Below are positions 59,415-64,000 of a stretch of DNA of 64,000 nucleotides, piece by piece. Under the pieces are notes generated by a model that ran no database searches, had not been told where the DNA came from, and saw nothing but the letters and a program-made list of their open reading frames with translations. The stretch covers positions 1-64,000 of the forward strand of contig NZ_JAINRD010000009.1 in assembly GCF_020400605.1 (NCBI RefSeq), read 5' to 3'. This DNA comes from Streptomyces aculeolatus. GTDB taxonomy: Bacteria; Actinomycetota; Actinomycetes; Streptomycetales; Streptomycetaceae. How positions within the stretch are numbered: the first letter of the stretch is position 1; each line of letters starts with the position of its first letter. The position numbers and the translations under genes are program-made.

Positions 59415-60407
59415 CTACCAGACGTCGAGCATGCCCCGTTCCACCGGCAGCACCAGCTCGTCCGCCGCGAGCGCGGCGGCGATCCGCAGCGACCCCGCCA
59501 GCGGCGTCGCCGCCGCGGTCGACACCCGGGCCCGGGGAAGCCGCACCGCCAGCTCCGCGCGCAGCGGCGCGAGCAGGGGCTCGCCCATGCCGAAGAGCCC
59601 GCCCGTGAGCGCGACCGCGCTGCCGGGGTCCGCGGGGCAGACCGCGACGGCCGCGGCGGCGATGTGCTCGCCCGCCTCCGTGAGGATCGCGGCCGCGACC
59701 GGGTCGTGCGGGGCGCACCGGGCGACCTCCGGGGCGAACGACGCGAGCACCGCCGGGCGGTCCGGCCGCGGGTAGAGCAGGCCGGGCATCTGCGTACCGG
59801 TGCCGAACACCGCCTCCATCCGGGCCAGCAGCGCCGCGGAGCCGCCGCGGCGGCCGTCGAACGCCCGCATCGCCGCCTCCAGCCCCGCCCGCCCGATCCA
59901 CGCGCCGCCCCCGCAGTCGCCCAGCAGGTGCCCCCAGCCGTCGGCCCGCCGCCAGCCGGCCGCGTCGAGCCCGGTGCCGACCGCGATCATGCCGGTGCCG
60001 GCGGCGACGACGGCGCCGGGGTGCTGCCCGACCGCGCCCGCGTACGCCGTGACCCCGTCGGCGGCGAGCGCCAGGTGCCGTACGCCGAGGGCGTCCGCCA
60101 GCGCGTGGGGCAGCCGGGCGTGCAGGTCGGCGCCGAGGCTGGCCATGCCGGCGGCGCCGACGCACGCCGCGGCGAACGACCCGGCGCCGGCGGCGTCCAG
60201 CAGCCGGTGCGCGGCGGGGAGCACCTTGCCGAGGAGGTCGTCGGCGTCGATCCCGTTGTCCCCGGTGACGACGGGCGCCGCGGTCTGCACGGCGGCGTCG
60301 TCCGCGACCGGGTCGCCGCCTGCGGCGGGGACGGCCGCCGCGGCGATGCGCACCCCCGAGCCGCCGGAGTCGATGCCGAGCACCCATCGGGCCGTATCGC
60401 TGGTCAT
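59415..60407 (-). CDS. N-acetylglucosamine kinase-like (BadF/BcrA-type ATPase)
   Basis: 330 residues of the ASKHA fold. The N-terminal phosphate loop is G-I-D-S-G-G-S-G-V-R, the second is A-A-G-T-G-M-I-A-V-G, and the adenosine motif is A-L-T-G-G-L-F-G-M-G. G-W-G-H-L-L-G-D-C-G-G-G-A-W-I-G near residue 130 matches the GlcNAc kinase signature. It should phosphorylate GlcNAc (or a similar amino sugar) in the cytoplasm. It begins 5 bp after the uracil-DNA glycosylase stop on the same strand, so is co-transcribed. Confidence 0.88.
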   Translation of the reverse strand: MTSDTARWVLGIDSGGSGVRIAAAAVPAAGGDPVADDAAVQTAAPVVTGDNGIDADDLLGKVLPAAHRLLDAAGAGSFAAACVGAAGMASLGADLHARLPHALADALGVRHLALAADGVTAYAGAVGQHPGAVVAAGTGMIAVGTGLDAAGWRRADGWGHLLGDCGGGAWIGRAGLEAAMRAFDGRRGGSAALLARMEAVFGTGTQMPGLLYPRPDRPAVLASFAPEVARCAPHDPVAAAILTEAGEHIAAAAVAVCPADPGSAVALTGGLFGMGEPLLAPLRAELAVRLPRARVSTAAATPLAGSLRIAAALAADELVLPVERGMLDVW

Positions 60408-60412
60408 GGCGG

Positions 60413-61099
60413 CTATCCGTTCGTCGGCAGCGTCCAGTCCACCGGGTCCGCGCCCTGCTTCTGCAGCAGCTCGTTGGCCCGGCTGAAGGGGCGGGAGCCG
60501 AAGAAGCCGCGGTCGGCGGACATGGGGGAGGGGTGGGCGGACTCGATGGCCGGGTACTCGCTGAGCATGGGGCGCAGGTTGCGCGCGTCGCGGCCCCACA
60601 GGATCGCCACCAGCGGCCGGCCGCGGGCGGCGAGCGCCCGGATGGCCTGCTCGGTGACCTCCTCCCAGCCCTTGCCGCGGTGCGCGGCGGGGCGCCGGGG
60701 CGCGGTGGTCAGCGCCCTGTTGAGCAGCAGGACGCCCTGCGTGGTCCAGGGGGTGAGGTCGCCGTTGGCGGGGCGGGGGTGGCCGAGGTCGCTGTGCAGC
60801 TCGCGGAAGATGTTCTCCAGGCTGCCGGGCAGCGGGCGCACGTCGGGGGCGACGGAGAAGCTGAGGCCCACGGCGTGGCCCGGGGTGGGGTACGGGTCCT
60901 GGCCGACGACGAGGACGCGCACGTCGTCGAACGGCTGCTGGAAGGCCCGCAGCACGTTCGGCCCCGCGGGCAGGTACGTTCTCCCCGCGGCGATCTCCGC
61001 GCGCAGGAAGTCGCCCATGGCGGCGATCTGTTGGGCGACCGGTTCCAGGGCCCTGGCCCAGCCGGCTTCGACGATGTCGGGGAGAGGACGTCCAGCCAT
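60413..61099 (-). CDS. ung: Uracil-DNA glycosylase (family 1)
   Basis: 228 residues. Family-1 UNG motifs are complete: G-Q-D-P-Y-P with catalytic D68, L-L-L-N-R-A-L-T-T, W-G-R-D-A (about 155) and H-P-S-P-M-S (minor-groove loop). The enzyme removes uracil from DNA to start base excision repair. The ATG at 61099 has no strong upstream overlap; the downstream kinase gene follows after 5 bp. Confidence 0.94.
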   Translation of the reverse strand: MAGRPLPDIVEAGWARALEPVAQQIAAMGDFLRAEIAAGRTYLPAGPNVLRAFQQPFDDVRVLVVGQDPYPTPGHAVGLSFSVAPDVRPLPGSLENIFRELHSDLGHPRPANGDLTPWTTQGVLLLNRALTTAPRRPAAHRGKGWEEVTEQAIRALAARGRPLVAILWGRDARNLRPMLSEYPAIESAHPSPMSADRGFFGSRPFSRANELLQKQGADPVDWTLPTNG

Positions 61100-61145
61100 G
61101 GCCGGTCACTCTACTGGCTCCACGACCCCCCGCCCGCCACGGTCG

Positions 61146-61185
61146 GCCGCCCGCGGACGCCCGCGCCCGCGGGCCGGCGGGCGGC
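61146..61185. terminator. GC-rich hairpin, likely terminator
   Basis: GCCGCCCGC (61146-61154) pairs with GCGGGCGGC (61177-61185) across a 22-nt loop that can form its own small hairpin. It is just downstream of the Asp-box propeller gene stop (61200, minus strand), separating it from ung. Confidence 0.4.
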
Positions 61186-61199
61186 TGCCCGCGCCCTCC

Positions 61200-62282
61200 T
61201 CATACCGCGGCCGCGCGTACGCACAGCACGTCCGGCAGGTGCGCGGCGAGCTGCGTCCAGCTCTCCCCCTCGTCGGCGCTGGCGAAGACCTCCCCGTTGC
61301 GGTTGCCGAAGTACACCCCCGCCGGGTCGGCGTCGTCGGTGCACAGGGCATCCCGCAGTACCGTGCCGTAGTGGTCCTCCCGCGGCAGCCCCGACGACAG
61401 CGGCTCCCAGGTCGCCCCCGCGTCCGACGTGCGGTAGACCCGGCAGCGGTTCTCCGCGGGCACCCGGTCGGCGTCGGCGGTGATGGGGAAGAGGTACGCG
61501 GTGCCGCCGCGCGAGGGGTGCGCGGCGACGGCGAAGCCGAAGTCCGAGGGCAGCCCGGCGCCGATGTCGGTCCAGGTGGCCCCGGCGTCGTCGCTGCGGT
61601 AGACCCCCCAGTGGTTCTGCAGGTAGAGCCGGTCCGGATCCACGGCGTCCCGCGCGACCTTGTGCACGCACTGGCCGAACTCCGGGTACCTGTCCGGCTG
61701 GAAGACCACCTGCACCCCGGTGTTCGACGGGGCCCAGCTCGCCCCGCCGTCCACCGTGCGGTACACCCCGCCGGCGGAGACGGCCACCGTCACGGAGCCG
61801 GCCCCCCGCGGGTCGGTGACCACCGTGTGCACCGCGAGCCCGCCGCCGCCCGGCTCCCACTTCTCCCGCGTCGGGTGGTCCCACAGCGACCGCATCAGCT
61901 CGAACGTCTCGCCGCCGTCCTCGGACCGGAACAGGCCGCCGGGCTCCGTGCCCGCGTACACCACTCCCGGTGCCTCGGCCCCCGCGGGCTGGAGCTGCCA
62001 GACCCGCTCCAGCGAAGTGCCGGTGTCCTTCGGGTACTTCACCGGCTGGCGGCGGGGCTCCTCCCACGTCGCACCCAGGTCGTCGGAGTGGAAGACCGAC
62101 GGGCCCCAGTGCGCGCTGTCGCCCCCGGCGAGCACCCGGGGCGCCGCCCCGCGCGTGTCGATGCCGACCGAATAGACCGCCTGGGCCCTGAAGTGCGGCC
62201 CGTCCAGCTCCCACGTGCCGCCCCGGCGCCGTCCGAGAAACAGCCCCTTGCGCGTCCCGACCGCCAGCACTACGTCCTGCAT
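61200..62282 (-). CDS. Asp-box (BNR) repeat propeller protein, sialidase-like fold
   Basis: 360 residues. Six Asp-box motifs recur (for example S-D-D-L-G-A-T-W, S-E-D-G-G-E-T-F, S-D-D-A-G-A-T-W), spaced about 50-70 residues apart as blades of a propeller. No signal peptide is seen with the ATG at 62282, which has GGAGGTGG upstream. The catalytic Arg triad of sialidases is not evident. The function is unknown; photosystem-assembly-like and glycosidase-like relatives share the fold. Confidence 0.82.
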   Translation of the reverse strand: MQDVVLAVGTRKGLFLGRRRGGTWELDGPHFRAQAVYSVGIDTRGAAPRVLAGGDSAHWGPSVFHSDDLGATWEEPRRQPVKYPKDTGTSLERVWQLQPAGAEAPGVVYAGTEPGGLFRSEDGGETFELMRSLWDHPTREKWEPGGGGLAVHTVVTDPRGAGSVTVAVSAGGVYRTVDGGASWAPSNTGVQVVFQPDRYPEFGQCVHKVARDAVDPDRLYLQNHWGVYRSDDAGATWTDIGAGLPSDFGFAVAAHPSRGGTAYLFPITADADRVPAENRCRVYRTSDAGATWEPLSSGLPREDHYGTVLRDALCTDDADPAGVYFGNRNGEVFASADEGESWTQLAAHLPDVLCVRAAAV

Positions 62283-62381
62283 CCGGATCCACCTCCGTGC
62301 GACTCCGCTGTCGACTGCGGACGCCAGTCTGCACCCGGGCACTGACACCGCCCCCGGGACGCGCGGAACCGCGGGCGTGGG

Positions 62382-63020
62382 CTACGCCAGCTTCTCCATG
62401 CGGCCGATCTCGCTCAGCTGCTGCGCGATCACGCCGGTCGCCAGCTGCTCGACGTACTCGTTGTTGCCCTTGCCGAGCACCTCCTCGGCCATCTTCACCG
62501 CGCCCTCGTGGTGGGCGATCATCAGGTCGAGGAACAGGGCGTCGAACTCCTCGCCGCGCGCCGCCCGCAGCCGGTCGAGGTCCGCCTCGCTCGCCATCCC
62601 CGGCATCGCCCCGTGCCCGTCCCCGTGACCGCCGCCGCCGTCGCCGGGGTTCTCCTCCAGCCACGCCTCCATCACCGCGATCTCCGGCTGCTGCCCGGCC
62701 GCGATCCGGGCGGCGATGGCGCGGACGGCCTTCGACCCGGCGTGCTTCCCGGCGATGTCGGTCATCACGATCGCCTGCCCGTGGTGTTCGATCATGTCGC
62801 GCATGTACGCGGTGTCCGCCGAGTTGGGCCGGTCCTCGCCGCGCGCCTCCTCGACCTCGTCCGCGGGGATCGTGGCCGCCTCCTCGCCCGGCTTCCCCGG
62901 TGCGATGACGGACGGCCCGCCGCCCTCGGCGCCGTCGGAGCTGTCGCCCCCGGTGCAGCCGGCCAGCAGCAGCGCTGCGGCGAGCGGAACGACTGGGGCG
63001 AGTGCTCGGCGGTGCCGCAA
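62382..63020 (-). CDS. DUF305 lipoprotein
   Basis: 212 residues. The lipobox L-L-L-A-G-C (Cys22) follows a short basic start, so it is anchored outside the membrane. The DUF305 domain has two His-rich helices: D-M-I-E-H-H-G-Q-A-I-V-M and D-L-M-I-A-H-H-E-G-A-V-K-M, plus a Gly/His stretch (G-G-H-G-D-G-H-G). Relatives are implicated in copper or metal binding. A TTG start at 63020 is chosen because GGAGG (complement of 63026-63030) lies 5 nt upstream; no ATG or GTG gives the signal. Confidence 0.82.
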   Translation of the reverse strand: MRHRRALAPVVPLAAALLLAGCTGGDSSDGAEGGGPSVIAPGKPGEEAATIPADEVEEARGEDRPNSADTAYMRDMIEHHGQAIVMTDIAGKHAGSKAVRAIAARIAAGQQPEIAVMEAWLEENPGDGGGGHGDGHGAMPGMASEADLDRLRAARGEEFDALFLDLMIAHHEGAVKMAEEVLGKGNNEYVEQLATGVIAQQLSEIGRMEKLA

Positions 63021-63195
63021 GGTGACCTCCGTACAGATGGGTCCGGTGAGGTGCCAGGTACGTCCTAGCACGAGCGTGCGCCGACAGGACCAAAACTTTC
63101 TATTACGGCTGTGTTTCCGTCTGTTGTTCTGTACATGCTTGGCGAGATACTTCCTTGATTTCAACTGCCGAGGCGCACCACTGGGAGGGAACCAC

Positions 63196-64000
63196 GTGAC
63201 GTCGTTGCACAGATCACGTACGAGACGGAGAGGCCTGGCCGCGGCCGCGGCCCTGATCGGGCTCGTGGGCTCGCTGCTGACCGCCGGTACGGCGGCGGCG
63301 GTCCCGGACCCGGGCGACGGGCCGAACGCCCCCAAGAAGGTCAGCAGCGGTGAACGGTCCCAGGCGCAGGCCGCCATCGAACGCGGTGACATCCCGGGCG
63401 TGGACGAGATCGACAAGAGCGACAACATCGAGCACGTCGCCCACCTGGACAAGGGCAGCCTGCAGGGCACCAACTCCGACATCGCCTTCCAGGGCCACTA
63501 CGCCTTCGCGGGCAACTACGACGGCTTCACCGTCTACGACATAGCCGACCCCAAGAGCCCCGAGGTCGTCAGCGAGGTGCTCTGCCCGGGCTCGCAGAAC
63601 GACGTGTCGGTCTCCGGCGACCTGCTGTTCCTGTCCACGGACTCGTCGCGCAGCGACGACTCCTGCAACAGCACCACCCAGCCCGCCACGGAGAAGGACT
63701 CCTGGGAGGGCATGAAGGTCTTCGACATCAGCGACAAGCGCAACCCCGAGTACGTCGCCGCCGTCGAGACCGCCTGCGGCTCGCACACCCACACGCTGGT
63801 GCCCGAGCGCAGGAACGTCTACATCTACGTCTCCTCGTACTCGCCCAGCGCCACCTTCCCCGACTGCCAGCCGCCGCACGACGGCATCTCGATCGTCAAG
63901 GTGCCGCGGTCCGCGCCGGATCGCTCGGAGGTCATCGACTTCCCGGTGCTCTTCCCCGACGGCGGCAACCCGGGGAGCACCGGCAAGTCGGCCACCACCG
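63196..64000 (+). CDS. Secreted LVIVD-repeat protein, 3' end cut by the window
   Basis: 268 codons are present. GTG at 63196 follows GGGAGGGA (63183-63190). A Sec signal (R-R-R-G-L-A-A-A-A-A-L-I-G-L-V-G-S-L-L-T, ending near A-A-A-V) precedes a propeller with LVIVD-type repeats: F-T-V-Y-D-I-A-D-P-K-S-P-E-V-V and M-K-V-F-D-I-S-D-K-R-N-P-E-Y-V. The segment C-G-S-H-T-H-T-L is typical of the family. Role unknown; the rest lies beyond 64000. Confidence 0.85.
   Translation, partial: MTSLHRSRTRRRGLAAAAALIGLVGSLLTAGTAAAVPDPGDGPNAPKKVSSGERSQAQAAIERGDIPGVDEIDKSDNIEHVAHLDKGSLQGTNSDIAFQGHYAFAGNYDGFTVYDIADPKSPEVVSEVLCPGSQNDVSVSGDLLFLSTDSSRSDDSCNSTTQPATEKDSWEGMKVFDISDKRNPEYVAAVETACGSHTHTLVPERRNVYIYVSSYSPSATFPDCQPPHDGISIVKVPRSAPDRSEVIDFPVLFPDGGNPGSTGKSATT

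Noticed and set aside
1..64000. tRNA, rRNA, CRISPR arrays, insertion sequences and prophage genes
   Set aside because: No cloverleaf, repeat-spacer pattern, transposase motif or integrase was recognised on either strand by reading; a tRNAscan or CRISPR search would be needed to be certain.

Overview
The window reads as a stretch of a Streptomyces-type actinomycete chromosome. It is uniformly very GC-rich, codon third positions are almost all G or C, GTG starts and 4-nt ATGA/GTGA gene overlaps are frequent, and the families (Tat-exported oxidoreductases, LacI/TetR/MarR regulators, large subtilases, DUF3376 patatins, actinobacterial LutABC) are typical of the genus. I see no rRNA, tRNA, CRISPR array, insertion sequence or prophage. 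The species cannot be named from this evidence.

Layout. 1-111 is homopolymeric G/C with no gene. 112-3833 encodes a two-gene heterodimeric ABC exporter whose ATPase domains are degenerate in complementary ways. 3994-4749 is a lipoprotein L,D-transpeptidase. 4820-9795 (minus strand) holds a GH109-type oxidoreductase, a D-lactate-dehydrogenase-like FAD/Fe-S protein and a MarR regulator; a second ABC exporter diverges from the MarR gene at 9885. 11805-13136 has a macro-domain deacetylase and a DUF2071 protein. 13171-18674 holds a secreted trypsin-like protease, then a TrmB/LuxR-type regulator divergent from a 1143-residue subtilase. 18792-23655 contains a hydrolase, a TetR regulator, a membrane-anchored unknown, an APH(3')-like kinase coupled to a VOC protein, and a NamZ-like exo-muramidase. 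23856-26363 is a large membrane-anchored patatin.

26419-27007 holds what looks like a decayed class III lanthipeptide locus. A precursor-like peptide carries a VELQ leader motif and a SapB-like S-L-S-L-T-S-C core but is out of frame with its only good start codon. It is followed by a LanKC synthetase reduced to its N- and C-terminal ends.

27052-47211 is the centrepiece, an L-rhamnose utilisation region. One minus-strand operon runs alpha-L-rhamnosidase, rhaI, aldolase/dehydrogenase, rhaB, lutA, lutB, lutC. The oppositely transcribed operon encodes a rhamnose ABC importer, mutarotase, BNR-4 protein, arabinose/fucose-isomerase-like protein and LacI regulator. Together they would release rhamnose, import it, split it to DHAP and L-lactaldehyde, oxidise the aldehyde to L-lactate and oxidise that to pyruvate. 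Two LacI-type palindromes sit beside strong promoters in the divergent intergenic region.

47195-64000 is a mixed region: flavin monooxygenase, YjbQ protein, secreted endonuclease/phosphatase-fold protein, PEP-synthase/rifampicin-phosphotransferase-like protein with a coupled membrane protein, a vanadium-haloperoxidase-fold protein lacking the usual active-site His, HAD phosphatase, beta-helix protein, lactonase, CbiX-like protein, GlcNAc-kinase-like protein, uracil-DNA glycosylase, Asp-box propeller, DUF305 lipoprotein and the start of an LVIVD-repeat protein cut by the window end.
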